This document shows, in pieces, positions 1-11,901 of a stretch of 64,000 bases of DNA. The translations under genes were made by a program, and so were the position numbers. A model generated the notes under the pieces. It was not told the DNA's origin, did not search any database, and saw only the letters and a list, made by a program, of their open reading frames with translations. Location: positions 124,001 through 188,000 of the forward strand of contig JARBJD010000067.1 of assembly GCA_033064195.1 (NCBI GenBank), given 5' to 3'. This stretch comes from Blattamonas nauphoetae. Lineage: Eukaryota > Preaxostyla > Oxymonadida. Every line of letters starts with the position of its first letter. The stretch's first letter is position 1.

Positions 1-104
1 TTGTTGGTTCTTTTCTCTCATTCCACTTATTTTCTCGATTCAGAAACGTTTTTCGAAAGGAAGACTGATGAAACGGAAGTGTCGAAATGTCATCAAGGTG
101 ATCA

Positions 105-698
105 TCATGACACATTAGTGATCACCAACGGAATGAGATCACCAGAAGCAACGAAATGGTCGACGAGGGCAATCATGAATCGTGCGAAGACAACATCTTC
201 CTGTGTGGAGTCAAGAGGAATGGTCAATCGGTTCTGCTGTTCGAGTGTTCGATGGATGTGAAGAAAGAACTCGCACAGTGAGGAGATGTCGGATGAGAGA
301 GAACCAGAAATCGATGGTTGGGATGGCGACGAGGGAAAAGCTGTTCAGACGATGAAAGGAGAATAAGAGAAGACCGATCACGATTGTGGAGGATGAGTCA
401 ATTCGGATGTTCTCGAAGGTCAGAGGCGGGGCAGAGGGGTGTTCATTTCGGATCAGTTCAGCTCCCATCACCGCTTCAACAAACCATTCCATCAATCTCT
501 GCAGAAAGTGAGATAAATAGGAGAACAACACACTGTCCATGAAAGAGACTCATCACCACTTTCAAACCGCTGGATGTGTGATTCGAGAGATTCCGTTTGA
601 AACTTCTCCGAAAGTGCAGTATTGACTATGTCATTATCACCACAATCAGTGGAGATAGAATTAATGGATGGTAGGGAAATAGAAGTCAATTCACTCAT
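105..698 (-). pseudogene. Truncated paralogue (5' part) of the large repeat-type gene at 5400-1780
   Basis: An ATG at 698 opens a first exon ending in a serine-tryptophan-threonine before a GTGTGT donor. A second exon carries LMEWFVEAVMG, and a third carries SLSSDISSLCEFFLHIHRTL and FVASGDLI. The same motifs occur in the same order in the gene at 5400-1780 (VMEWFVEGVIG, SLSSDISTLCEFFLHIHRTL, FVASGDLI), so this is a duplicate of its 5' end. Similarity stops just after the SGDLI motif and a TGA follows at 105-107, whereas the complete paralogue continues for about 800 codons. I infer a truncated, probably non-functional copy. Positions 1-104 show nothing recognisable. Confidence 0.6.
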
Positions 699-1227
699 TC
701 AAAAAAGAGAAGTCGAGAAGCCTTGAAATCTGGACGGAGATCACAGGAAGAATATGAGAGAACTATGTATAGAAGGCCATAAACGTATAAATTTGTGTGG
801 ATACAGTGATGAGAAGGAAACCAAAACAAACTGTTGATGTGAGGGTTGGAGATTGATTCTTGAATGTCACAAAGTATGGCTTGATCTCCATTCCTCGCGA
901 TGGGCCCTCGTTTTCCAGTCTTTCTACGAGTCGATCGCATCAACAGTGTAGAAAACATCATGATGAGGTGATTCTTTTCGCTGAAAAGATTTGTGAGGAA
1001 GTGTGGAAGTGAAAGAAAGTCAGAAAGATGAAGTGATGAACTCATTCAATGAAGAATCCGATTTAACGCACATCATCTACTCCAGCACTGTGAAGATTTA
1101 ATCCTCAACACTTCGGTTTCATCACCTTCAACTCTTTCTTCTCTGAGCAGAGTGTTTGATCTGTTGTGTCGTCATCTTGTCTGTTTTCGGTAGCTTCGTT
1201 CATCTTCCCACCACTTCCACGAAAGAA
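699..1227. other. Stretch without a supported gene
   Basis: About 530 bp between the two paralogue fragments. A 116-codon minus-strand open frame (1045-695) is present, but it has no similarity to the neighbouring family and looks like a chance frame. The 5' flank of the truncated gene (promoter) should lie just upstream of 698. Confidence 0.3.
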
Positions 1228-1752
1228 TCAGTCTGATCGTCTGAAATCTCCATCCACCTTCGGAGACTGATCCTCAAGATGAATTAACAACTGATTGAGA
1301 GGATGTCGTTCATTTCCAATCCCATCGATGGGCCAAACTGGCTCGTCGAGTTGAAGGCAATCGATTCGGATGGACAGGGATGATGTCAGAAAAAGGAGGA
1401 GAAGTTGAATTGACGTGTCTGCGTGCTCTGCTCCACTTGTCGCATTGTCCCGAGCAGAGTCCCAATCAGAGCCACTCCGTTTTCGAAGTCCTCCAAAAAC
1501 GACGACGAAGACACCGACACAACCACAGCATCCAACACTCCACACCACACCAACTCCATCCGAACTCATTCGCACAAACCGGGTCAGAAATTCCAACGCC
1601 ACAGACACGCCAGCGGGGACATCAGAGCTGAGAGGTTCGATGGATGGATCCGTGGAGGAACTCTGTGTGATTGAATCTTGCACGGCAGAAGGCACCATGG
1701 TGAAGATGTCGTTGTTGTTGAGTCTGATGTCAGACAACACGCAATGCGACAT
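1228..1752 (-). pseudogene. Decayed 3' copy of the large repeat-type gene
   Basis: A 174-codon minus-strand frame contains VSVALEFLTRFVRMSSDG, which matches the last exon of the upstream gene (VSVAVEFFHRFDSVSSDA). Further along, the matching sequence (FENGVALIGTLLGTMR against the intact YEKGIAVIGILLGTIR) lies in another frame, so at least one frameshift separates the two halves. Only the C-terminal portion of the family is represented. Together with the 5'-only copy at 698-105, it suggests a tandem duplicate that lost its middle. It is a member of the host's own family and not a mobile element. Confidence 0.55.
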
Positions 1753-1779
1753 GTATTGATTTTGAGTTGACTGGAAGAG

Positions 1780-4700
1780 TCAGACGATTATGTTTGAGAT
1801 GTGTTGTCGGATGATGTGTGAGGGTCGGAAGAGACGAGAGAAGTCGAACACTCTCATTCTCTGTTTCTGATCCGAGCGTCGGATTGTCCCCAGAAGAATC
1901 CCAATCACAGCAATCCCTTTCTCGTAGTCATCCAAGAACGACGAATTCGACACAGTGAAGACGACACGATCCATCAGACCTTTCTTCAACAACTCGATCC
2001 GAATAGCATCAGACGAGACACTGTCGAATCGATGGAAGAACTCGACAGCAACAGACACAATCGCAGGAAAGGGAGATCTGAAGAGATGAAGAAAGTTGAG
2101 AACACAAACAGGACGAGATCATTGAAAAAGTCCAAGACAAGTAGAGCGATTGATGGAGAACAGAAATCTGAGAAAGGATGACAAAAGTGTGGTCAGACCA
2201 CCCGAAGCCAGGGAACAAACACAGAGAGACAGAATGTCGATTCTGCTGTGAAGAATGTCCTCAGCCATCATCCTTCTGATGGTGGTTTTGTAAAGTTCAG
2301 CTGGCTGAGGGGCGACGAGAGAGGGGATGCCAGAGTGAGAAGAGAGAGTTTGGAGGACGCCTCGCTGAGAACCAGCCAGAGAAGGAAGATGGCAGAGGAG
2401 TGGAGAGTCGAAATGAGAAGGAATGCTGAGCCAGTGAAGAGACACAACAGTCTCTCCAGCTTTACTCAACGAGTCCAGCTCTTCCTGTTCCGGCTTTGAA
2501 TTAAATGGAGCCAGCATCTTGAACACTTGGCTGAGAGACGCACAGGCACCGAAAGGAGCGGTTCCAAAGCCAAAGCAAGTGACGCACCAGTGGATTGTTG
2601 TTGCTCTGACGAAGTTTGGGGAGGAGAGAAGAGTGTCGAGAAGGCGAGGAGGAGGGAAGTGAAAGAAGAGTCTGTAAATGTCGTCTTGCGTGGTGTCCTG
2701 CCCTGACCAATTTAGAACGAGCATTCTCGCGAGATTGTCAAGCGATTCTTGATTGAGATTGAGTTTTGGACATCGATGGAGGAGAGAGTGGAGACCAACA
2801 TAGGGAGTGAAGAGGAACCTTCTTGGAGTGCGGACTGACGGAGCGGGCAAGACTGTGAAGAAAGCGTCTGGATCCCATCTGATACACCGTTCGAACATCA
2901 GATCCATCGGGAAGAAGGAGTGTCGGTGTCTGGGGGCGATGGAAGCGTGGCTGAGAAAGAATGCTGGAATCGCACCGAACCGATAATTATGAGGACTGAA
3001 GGATGAATCGATTGTGACGCGTTCCGTCAGTGCAGAAGGGAAATCGTAGCCACGAAAGAGAGACAAGAGTGTACCAAGAAAAGGGGCTAATGTGCCGTGA
3101 TATAATTGAAATTGTTCCTGATTGTACGATGGACTCGGATCGCAAGAGAGACGCGACATCATCTGATGCCTCTTCTCAAACGAAAGAAGGAAGTCCATTC
3201 TCCATTCAAAGGACATCGAAACAGCATCGAAGGAGAAGACACAACCGACGAAGACACAAGCATCATCGAAGTGATGTGTGTCACTCAGATCAGCAGCCAG
3301 AAGTCCGTCGAAATCGAAGTCTGACTCAACCATCATCTGTCCATGTCCACCCATTGATGTGAACTGGAACCATCTTATCCACAAATGCAGCAGTGTCATC
3401 TTCTCCCAATACGTTCCATCACGGAATGCCGTTCGGAAACTCAGAAATCTGTCTTCGCGAGGATCATCAACTGTCGGAAGGAAGTCAGCGATTATGAAGA
3501 AGAGGGTGTGACATTCGAATGGGATGGCGAGACTGGACGAGTTGAGAGCAGAGACGAGAAAGGTTCGGAATGTGTCGACATCAACAATGCATTCTGTGGA
3601 TTCCGTCGCTTCGAGAACAGCCAGACATCGGCGGAGTGATGCCACAAACTTCTGGTCGTCTGGTTCGTCGAACAGCGAGATGTCAAACTTGGCGTTTTGA
3701 TCGACGAATTGAGGAGACGGTTGAAGATGAGCGTCTAGTATTGATTCCGCATTGTTCGGATGATAGATGTCCCACGGGAAGGAAGTGTGATGTGGTCGAG
3801 TGAGGTGAAGATGAATCGCAGAGAGGATCTGTCGGGAATGATGAACGATGGAGTCTGAAGGGAAGACCAACTGATCAGAAGCGAGAATGTGAGAATCGAA
3901 AGACGATCGTTCAGATGGGAGTGATAATTGGGTGGAGATTGAAGTTGACGATGTCAATGAGCTGGCGTCTGTCCCATTCAGGGTGGCATTTGGTTGAAAA
4001 GGAAGACTTGGGGGATGTGTGTGATTCTTGTTCGAAGAGGATTCTGTTTCAGTGTTCTCTTCGTTTTGAAGTGGGTCGGTAATGAGCAGATGTTTCGATT
4101 GGAGGGAGAGGAGTGTGGATCGAAGACAACGAGATAGGAGGAAGGAAAGATCAGTCTGAAGAGATGAATGAAGAGAAATAAAAACACACTCCCAGTGTTG
4201 CATCTTTCTCGATTGTCTCCATCATTTTCATCCATTCTGTCCAAGCAGAATACGTATTCCGAACTGCCTGCATCGAGTGTTTTTCCTTGACTTTCTTCAC
4301 GGCATCCAGAAGCTCCTCCGAATATTCAACATCATCTCCATGCAGAAATGAGCCGTCCGGCAGAATGAATGAACTGCGACGGTTTGATTGAAGAACAAAA
4401 CGCGTGAACGATGCTGCGAGATTGTGAAGGAGAAATGGATCAGAGGATTGATCGTCATTCCTGTCAAGTTGATGATAGTATTCTGTAAAATATTGGAAGT
4501 GATCTGGTGGGGACGAGTTCGGAAGAATGAGATCTCCAGAAGCCACGAAATGTTCGACGAGGGCGATCATGATGCGAGAGAAGACAATATCTTTCTTTTC
4601 AGGATCAAGAGGGAGGATCAATCGGTTGTGTTGTTCGAGTGTTCGATGGATGTGAAGAAAGAACTCACAGAGTGTGGAGATGTCGGAAGAGAGAGAACTA

Positions 4701-5400
4701 GAAATCGATGGTTCGTCTGGCGACGAGGGAAAAGCTGTTCAGACGATGAAAGGAGAAAAGGACGCTATACAAGGAAAATCTCACATGATTGAGAGTGGTG
4801 TTGGGGAGAAGGACGAGATCGCCTGATTTGACGAGGACAGACACGATTGATGTGAGAATGTTGGTGAAGATGAGTTGAACTGATGGTGGGAGTGTGATGC
4901 ATTCTGCGGCAGAAAGAGTGTCGGAAGAGGTGAGAATGAGTCGGCAGATGACGATCAGGTCGTCGGAGAACGAGGAAGGGACGGAAGGAGACGTGACAGA
5001 ATTGGGAGCTTCTGAGAAACGGAAGGTGACAAAATGAATTAAGAAAAGAAACAAACTCAGTCGCACGGTTTCCGACTGATCGATCAAGAAATCACTCATT
5101 GTCAAAGAGGAGCTCCAATCGTTCCTTTTCCATCGAGCATCCAATCCAATAACGCCCTCGACAAACCATTCCATGACAGTCTTGTTAAAGAAGGGATGAT
5201 GTTCAAAAAAAGTGGAAAGAGCACACTGTCCATTCAATGATCCGTTTCTCCTCAATGACGTCGTCGATGTGGGTTGTGAACTTTTTCAGTTCTCCAGGCG
5301 ACGACGTATGGAAAATTAGATCATCAACTTGGGAAAAAGACTGAATCACATTCCTTGAGAGTGATGAGGTGATTTCGTGAGATGAGACCCTTGTATTCAT
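1780..5400 (-). CDS. Large HEAT-like/unrecognised oxymonad-type protein, seven exons
   Basis: Proposed exons, minus strand: 5400-5227, 5180-5057, 5011-4785, 4734-4190, 4155-2223, 2167-2110, 2077-1780. All introns are 33-55 nt with GT...AG ends (GTGTGC, GTTTGT, GTGTGT and similar). The 4155-2223 exon alone is open for over 640 codons. The product is about 1,100 residues with no signal peptide, no clear membrane span and no catalytic motif that I recognise. Two similar segments (LVKSGDLVLLPN and HFVASGDLILPN) hint at internal repeats, which fits a helical-repeat scaffold. The junction between exons 3 and 4 is the weak point: the best-looking donor (GTGAGA at 4784) gives the wrong phase, so either a small indel, an assembly error or another donor is involved. 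Truncated relatives lie directly downstream (1752-1228, 698-105). Function unknown. Confidence 0.7.
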
Positions 5401-5722
5401 CACAGTGAGGATTGATCAAGAACAAGCGAGATGAGGTCCCAAGACGAGATCTTTGCTGACAAATACAGGGAGGATTTCTTCACAGAACACGATTAGACCA
5501 GAGGCACAGTTTGAAAATCGGAAATATGAAGAGTTAAAGAGAGGATGCGGACAACAAAGCGATTATGCTTTGATCCGAAGACAGAGAACCACGGAACTCA
5601 ACACCTCTTTCGCAATGTTCACACACGCACTTGGTCTGAGCATTTATCAAAATCATGTGCTCGTGTTGCTGTTTTTGGATAAATGACTTTGAAAAGAAAA
5701 AGAAGCGAAAAGGGCTTTCACA
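5401..5722. other. Intergenic gap between two minus-strand genes
   Basis: About 320 bp between the stop of the kinase (5725-5723) and the ATG of the next gene (5400). No convincing open frame or repeat was seen. It should hold the 3' end signals of the kinase and the promoter of the downstream gene. Confidence 0.4.
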
Positions 5723-6796
5723 TTATTCTTTCTTTGGAAGATGCGCTCTTGCAATCGCGTGCACCTCCTCAATTTGGATTCGCGAATTTTTATCCTGCAA
5801 AACAATCGAAGAGACAAGAATCAACACACTTTTGTCAGCATTCGACTGATCAGGTTTTTCAGGTCATCGCTGACAGGAACAGTGATTGGCGGCATTGGTG
5901 CCTTTTTGATGCGATTGAAAAGGATGTCTTTCGTTGGACCGTCAAACGGGACCGTCTGCTGGGTGAGCCGATAAAGCGTCACTCCCAACGACCATACATC
6001 ACATTCCATTTGATATCTGAAAGAATAAAGATGTATGGTAATATACTTTTGGTTTTTGAGGATTTCTGGAGCAGCATAGAACCTGAAGACGAAGCCACAA
6101 GAAGATTGAGGTCGATGGCGAGTGAAAGACAAACGGGGTCCCAACAGGAGAAACAGTCATGTCCAAAGTGTGGGCAAGTTGCCGGGCATAGCCCATATCG
6201 CCTGTGAGTGTGAGAGAGGCGCGAAAATGACAAACCAAGTTTCAGATTGTTTTTTGCTCCAATAAAGATGTTAGCCGGTTTAATATCACGATGGATGATA
6301 CGTCTCTCCTTCAAGACCAGCAGAGAGAGACTTAATTCCGATGCAATCGTCCAGAGTGTCTGCCGAGAAGAATTGAGAGATGAAGAAGGCCAACCTCCTC
6401 TGTGAACTGTTCACCAAGAGAAACGATCCTATTGAACTCAGTCTCCAGAGTTCCACGATCACAGAGTTCCATCACGATGTAGTTGTAGTTCTCGTCCTGA
6501 AAACAGTCGATGAAGTGAACACATCCGTCGAAGCCATTAGAGTCCGTTGCTGACAGTTGAAAGGTAATCATTGTGTTGATTTCATCTAAAACTGGAGTAT
6601 CATCACTATTGGTAGTTCTAGGGATTTGTTTTATGGCAAAATATTGACCTCGTTTTTCTGCGCGATGGACGAGACCTGAAGAGCCTCTTCCAAGCTCTTC
6701 GAGGATTGTATCTGTGATTAGATAAATTAAGATAAATTCAACAGTTTTTGATTCTTGTATTCATCCACTAACTAGATCAAGCCGTAAGGAAAACAT
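5723..6796 (-). CDS. Nek-like serine/threonine protein kinase, compact
   Basis: Spliced frames give one nearly complete kinase domain of about 290 residues and little else. The glycine loop is LGRGSSGLV, the ATP lysine is in FAIKQI, the catalytic loop is IHRDIKPANIF, the metal site is DMG rather than DFG, the activation end is YAAPEIL, and CDVWSLGVTLY marks subdomain IX. The stop is TAA at 5725-5723. At least six short introns can be placed by GT...AG ends (for example GTTTGTCATT...CTCACAG and GTATATTACC...TTTCAG). The first exon, starting at ATG 6796 and running only a few codons, is less certain. All catalytic residues are present, so it should be active. The family assignment to Nek-like kinases is by motif and small size. 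No extra domain is visible. The gene lies just outside the inverted duplication. Confidence 0.85.
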
Positions 6797-7072
6797 CTTC
6801 AAGAATAAATTCTCCCCACATCACTAACCATGTTAATGCAACATGTCCTACTGTATCCATGATGACCTCTCTCCCCTCTCTTTCTATTTTTGTCCGTTTC
6901 TGCCTCTTTTCATGATTATGTGCTCTCATTTGTGAGTCTTAATTCCCAACTCCGCCTCCCTCATGGAACAATCACTGATTCGGGAATAGTCGGAGATATA
7001 ACCATTTTCGGGACTTTTTAGTCGAGCTTACTTCAACGCTATGTCTCAGAATTTGATTGGTCTTAAACCATC
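6797..7072. other. Intergenic region up to the outer edge of the left inverted arm
   Basis: No open frame supported. Sequence similarity with the right arm begins near 7073 (left) and 32490 (right), so this 276-bp stretch separates the unique kinase gene from the duplicated block. It should contain the promoter of the minus-strand kinase. Confidence 0.4.
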
Positions 7073-7237
7073 GAGACCATTTTGTCAAAAAAGATTCCCT
7101 TGTGTGGATCCTAGTTTCGTAACAGTCAAAACAATGAAAAAACATCAGCTCGGAATGAGAAACATGTGTTCACTGTCGAAACAAGACAACATGAGGTTCA
7201 CAAATCCTCAAGAAAATGAATTGAAGCGACTCTCAGC

Positions 7238-7698
7238 CTATCCGCCTCGCAACCTCAGAAATAGAGTTATTGTGGATTCCGGCTTGACCCCAAAACTTGA
7301 AAGCAGGTCATGATCTTCGAACTGCCGACCCGCAAAGATAAGTCTCTGTTGGTCTGGTGGGATCCCTTCCAGTTTGTAGAGTAGTCGCTTCAGGTCTGCA
7401 CCAGTGTCAGTGTGAAGGTCGACTTCGATTCGTACTGTCTTTCCAGCCAGGGTCTTCACAAATACAACCGACTCATCCGCGATTGATCGGATGGTGATGA
7501 CGGAGCCAGCACGCACCCCGTTCCCCATCATCGTCTGCCGAAGGTCAATCAGTCGCCCGTCTTCCCCGTGCAGTGTGTATTTCTCAATCGATCGTCCAAG
7601 TGACTCGAAGCAGTCGTGCAGGAAGGCACCCGCGTTCATTCTGTGGTGAACTTCGCTGTACTCCATGATGCAGAACCGTGTTCCTGGCATGATGATGA
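7238..7698 (-). pseudogene. 3' part of the left-arm pseudokinase-ubiquitin gene, cut off by an insertion
   Basis: This minus-strand frame encodes the last part of the second ubiquitin-like domain and the whole C-terminal ubiquitin domain, ending in LRLRGG and TAG. The protein sequence of the ubiquitin moiety matches the right-arm copy. The frame itself is undamaged, but at 7698 it is interrupted by a 6.1-kb element. The upstream remainder of the gene resumes at 13782. Transcription from the native promoter would have to cross the element, so the left-arm gene is almost certainly dead as a fusion protein. Confidence 0.85.
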
Positions 7699-7799
7699 GG
7701 ATGTCGTGCCTCCATCCGACAACCAACCAAGGCCACCAACTATTGAGACCGGTGATGTGTATTTAAACAATGGGTGGCCATCGATCAAACACAAACGTC

Positions 7800-10165
7800 A
7801 CTCGAATTATAGACCTCCTCATCTTTAGCAATTAAACTATATTTTCATACATGTCATTACCATCTCGTTATTGCCTCTAACAAACCAATTGATAAGTCAA
7901 CACTTCCAATCGATCAGAATGTTGTGACTCCCCTCAGTCGGTGCGGCCTCCAAGTTTACGTCTCAAATCAAAACCCAAAACGCAGGACACCCTCTACAAT
8001 GTTATACATACTCCTATTCCCGTTAAAAAGGAGACATGACGCTCCACAGAGGCTGATTGGACCGAAAGATCCTTTCTTGACAACTGAATACTGCAAGAGC
8101 AAAGAGGGAACACAAGGCGGGCAATATAGTATCCGGTGAGATCGTTGTGCGTCTGATGATCAATCATGCCATTCCGCACATGATACCAGGAGGAAGTTCG
8201 AAGCTCACCACACCAGCAATAATTGACGAGTCAAGATGATGAGGAGGTCGTAAATCCCGTCTATCAAGCATGAACGCAGACACCAATCTTAGTCTCTCAC
8301 AAAAAAAGGACGATATGCTGTTTCACAGATGTTCACAGTAGCGGGCGGTGCAGAGCGATTTCATCACAGAATCGCTCGTCAATTACATCATCAGATGTGC
8401 TTGCAACCGCAAATAAACAGAAGCCACAATGTTCCAAGATCATACCAACCGTTCTTCGACTGGAAGCCAGTGAAGATTCCATCTGCTTTCTTTTCAGTCC
8501 AACTCGTGTTTAGGAGCCAAATATAGCACCTGCAGAAATTTTTCAACAAAGTCAGTCATTTGCATGGTACAAACTAGCTCGTAGGACTGGAGTCGGATAC
8601 AGAGCTAATGAACCCGAGGTGAGAGCTCTTTCAGGCCAATTCAAGGTCGGAACATATCAAAGCGCATCATCAGTAAAATAGATGATGTCTTGTGACAGAA
8701 TACCGTCCAAAAAGGTTCAAATGGTCTCATATCTCAAATCCTGCCAGCAGTCGAAGTCAAGGCAATTTCGCAGATATGTAACAAGGATAATAGCAATTCC
8801 AGCACCATTCACAGCTAAAACTATGCAAGGATCTCTCATCACAACAAACATGCAGAAGAAGAGATTTTCTATGAAGAAAGAAGACAACGAGCAACACACC
8901 TCAGCGCACCACGGTCCGAAAGATCGTCGAAGCCAGAAATGTCCTTTCTCAAAACTACCAGCGGCGGAGGAAGCATAAGCTGAGACAGAATCACTCACCT
9001 AATCATACAGCTCCTTTTGAAGGAACGGGCATGTGCTCCACTTCACACTACGGCTTCACAATGAAGTGTCATCACCGCTTCGTTTAAGTGACGGAAGAGA
9101 GCAGGTTTGCGAGCTGATTGGTGATCTACACAAAGCAGCATGTATCTGTGTGAAGAATGCAAAAATATCGCAGAGCATTTTTCAACATGAAGCGTCTATT
9201 GGCCCAGACACGCCGAATTCCTTGCCATCATCGAGCACTATCTCCACAGAGAGGAGATCGGCGGAAGATGAACGCTCGTCTGATTCATTTCAACTTGAAA
9301 GAACTCGTTCCCTATTATCAAACCGAAACGGGGCATCTGACTAATGATCGGACACTCAAACACGTTCACAATCACCATGCCAGTTGAAGTCTCTCGGATT
9401 TGAACCATTAACCAGTCGCTGGTTGAACAAAGATCGAACAAGAATGGAAGGGTACCCTGACAGAAGGAAGCGCCACCTGGGAATCGTTGTCTGATGCGGT
9501 TGTGGAAACCGTCGCGACCTAGCGGCAGTTGCGGTTGGAGAAGGAGACAAATCACATCAGTCGAAATATGGGGATGAATACATTTGGAAAGGAAGCTAGA
9601 CAGAATAGAAGGGTTTCGCTGGTGGATGGGATCACATGCGAGACACCCTTCCCTTCTCTACTCACACACCTGGAGCTCCTCTTCACGAACACTATGCTCA
9701 CTGGTGTCCATGAACATGACTGGAACAGAGCTCGTAGTCGGTACCAGAGCATTCCAAAGAGGCCCACAGTTTTTTGCAAATTAGTTTTCTGATGTAAATT
9801 CTCCGATGGATTATCGAGTTGTGGTGTCGAAATCGATCAGAAACAGCTATATGAGGCTGAATTCCTTTTGTTTAAGATATTTTACAAGATTTGAGAAAGA
9901 AAAGCTGATTTTACTATTGTATGGGTAAACAAAAAATCACTCGTTCTGGACAACCATCAGGTCATTAAGGTGCGCCCCCCAATGACAGCTTCACCTCAAT
10001 TTTACCAACATTTTCTCAATTTTTGACAACTTTTTACAAAAATTGCCCGCAAAGTGGAACGTTCTGGTCGGTACTCTCACAAAATCTTTTGAATTACCCA
10101 TGGGATGATGAACACCACCCAGTGTTCCATGGAAGACGGTCTCGGCTGAGGAGAGCAGCTTTGTT
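7800..10165. other. Interior of element 1 without a recognisable gene
   Basis: Only short open frames in both strands. The stretch near 9640-9760 has weak protein-level resemblance to the surface-type segment at 10166-10519 (a threonine-glycine-threonine plus valine-valine-glycine motif). Nothing else can be named. Confidence 0.3.
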
Positions 10166-10519
10166 GTGAACAACGGAATCATATTTGTCGTTCCTCTCCC
10201 TCCAAAAATCACGAAACTGGAGTTCTCGTTCACAAACTCTCTACACATAGGTTGTTTTGTGAAGCTGACTGGAACAGATCTGATTGTTGGGAACTCACTG
10301 AATATCACTCTGAACAACTCGCTCACCTTCATCGCGACTATCACATCAGAAACGGAAGCTCGATCATTGGAACTGCCAATTGGATGGTCATCGACACTTC
10401 AACACAACACAGATTACGCAATCACCTCAATTGAAGCGATGAACGAAGCAGATGGGACAATCCACTTCACTTCTGCCCTCTCCAACACGACCGTGTCTCT
10501 CATCCAACACGACAGTTGA
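10166..10519 (+). pseudogene. Fragment of a repetitive surface-type protein inside element 1
   Basis: A 117-codon frame contains FVKLTGTDLIVGNSL, LTFIATITSETEA and a GW...LQHNTDYAITSIEAMNE segment. I recognise this as the beta-rich repeat used in large oxymonad surface-type proteins, with an upstream relic of the same motif around 9640-9760 (MTGTELVVGT). The frame has no proper start or flanking exons and ends at a TGA, so it is a fragment. It lies between the ends of the DIRS-like element, either as captured host sequence or as host DNA into which parts were inserted. Assignment is from memory of the family, not from a search. Confidence 0.45.
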
Positions 10520-10893
10520 AATATGTTCATTCACTGGACACTCGTCCTCACCACGACAGATCGAGTTTGAGTCAACCACTGCATTGCGATTCTTCGAGAA
10601 GAGAATCTTGAACTTGGGAAACAGCAGGACCAGCATTCAGCAGACCAACCAAAACACAATTCTCACAAGGAACGATCAACAGGAAGGGAGAGAACATGAA
10701 GATTCAAGGAACCATCTTCACAAACAACATTCCACAATCTTCATCATTCACATCACTTCGCCACGAGATTGGAAACTCCAAAAATGGAAGGATTGAGACT
10801 TGGAATCAGAATTTAGGACACGGAATGGAGACGCCTTCAGCGTGGATTTCAACAGATGATTGTTTTGACTCACAGTGGAGGAACACGATTATA

Positions 10894-11901
10894 GGGGGTG
10901 CATTAATTACGTCCCCTCAGGTTTTCTCGATATATGATGAATGAAGACAATGACCAATACCGATATGAGTCATAAACATCTGTGATGCTCAGATTAGTGA
11001 ACACATTTCACAATGATACTTCTTAATTTACGATTTTCAGCAGAGTTCCTGTTTCAGACACACGAATCCCAATCAACTATCACATTATTTTAAGAGGATG
11101 TCCATTCTACGGATTCAAATACATGAAAAAGACACAAATTGTTGAAGAATAAACAAATATCTTCCCATTGGAAGGTAAGTGGAGGATCCACACCACCGTC
11201 AACAACACAGATTCCCATATGTCTATCCACATCTCCATTCCGAAAGACACTCTCAAAACATGCTTCAAAGATGATTAAAGTCAATGACAGTCGATTTCAA
11301 CGAAACCATGCATCTTTTCGTTCGCTTCATCAATCGATCCTCTCGAAAGAGGTATTGCGATTTTCATTTCTCAAAATCAGTTTTCGTTTCTGGAAATAGG
11401 GGAAGAAATACACGTTTCCTCAACATATGGAATTTTCAACCATGGTTAGAGTTTTCACTGACTTCTTCGTGGATCTTGAAAGTGATTCGATTCAAGTCTC
11501 ATTTTGAACATTTTTACGTCTTTCTAAGATTAGAAGAAGATGACATAAGTGATATCGGTGATAAAACTCAACTTTCATACCTTCCAATGAAAAACGAATG
11601 ACTTTTCATTTTTCCACCACACATGTGAATGAGGCTCTTATTTTACATTTTTAGAACACTGCACGATAAAAGAGTTGAAAAGAACTCTGATAATGAAATG
11701 ATTTCTGGAAGTGTTTCTCATAGCTGAAAATATTCGTCAATCACCATCAGAAATGAGTGAATTGAGAGATCTATCACACAAAATATCGAAAATTTGAACA
11801 GAAACATGACTTACCAATGTTTAAGACATTCACGAAAAATCCAGTAAGGTTAACTTAACAGATATTGAAAAAACCTGAGGGGACGTAATTAATGCACCCC
11901 C
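10894..11901. mobile_element. Internal-deletion derivative of the 20-kb TATA-flanked transposon
   Basis: Inverted ends are GGGGGTGCATTAATTACGTC, flanked on both sides by TATA (10890-10893 and 11902-11905). Its first 757 bp match 43538-44294 and its last 256 bp match 63450-63705, nearly base for base. The deletion joins the two at a shared CATTT present in both parental positions (44290-44294 and 63450-63454). It has no transposase and must have been mobilised in trans. It is nested inside DIRS-like element 1, so it is younger than that insertion. The near identity to the 20-kb copy argues for recent activity. Confidence 0.9.

Noticed and set aside
1380-1759. Several plus-strand frames of 83-114 codons opposite the decayed paralogue
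   Set aside because: They overlap each other in different frames and are antisense shadows of the minus-strand family sequence.
11284-11601. 105-codon plus-strand frame inside the short transposon (also at 43928-44179)
   Set aside because: It has no recognisable motif, is cut differently in the two copies, and lies in the sub-terminal region that is kept for end function. Probably not a gene.
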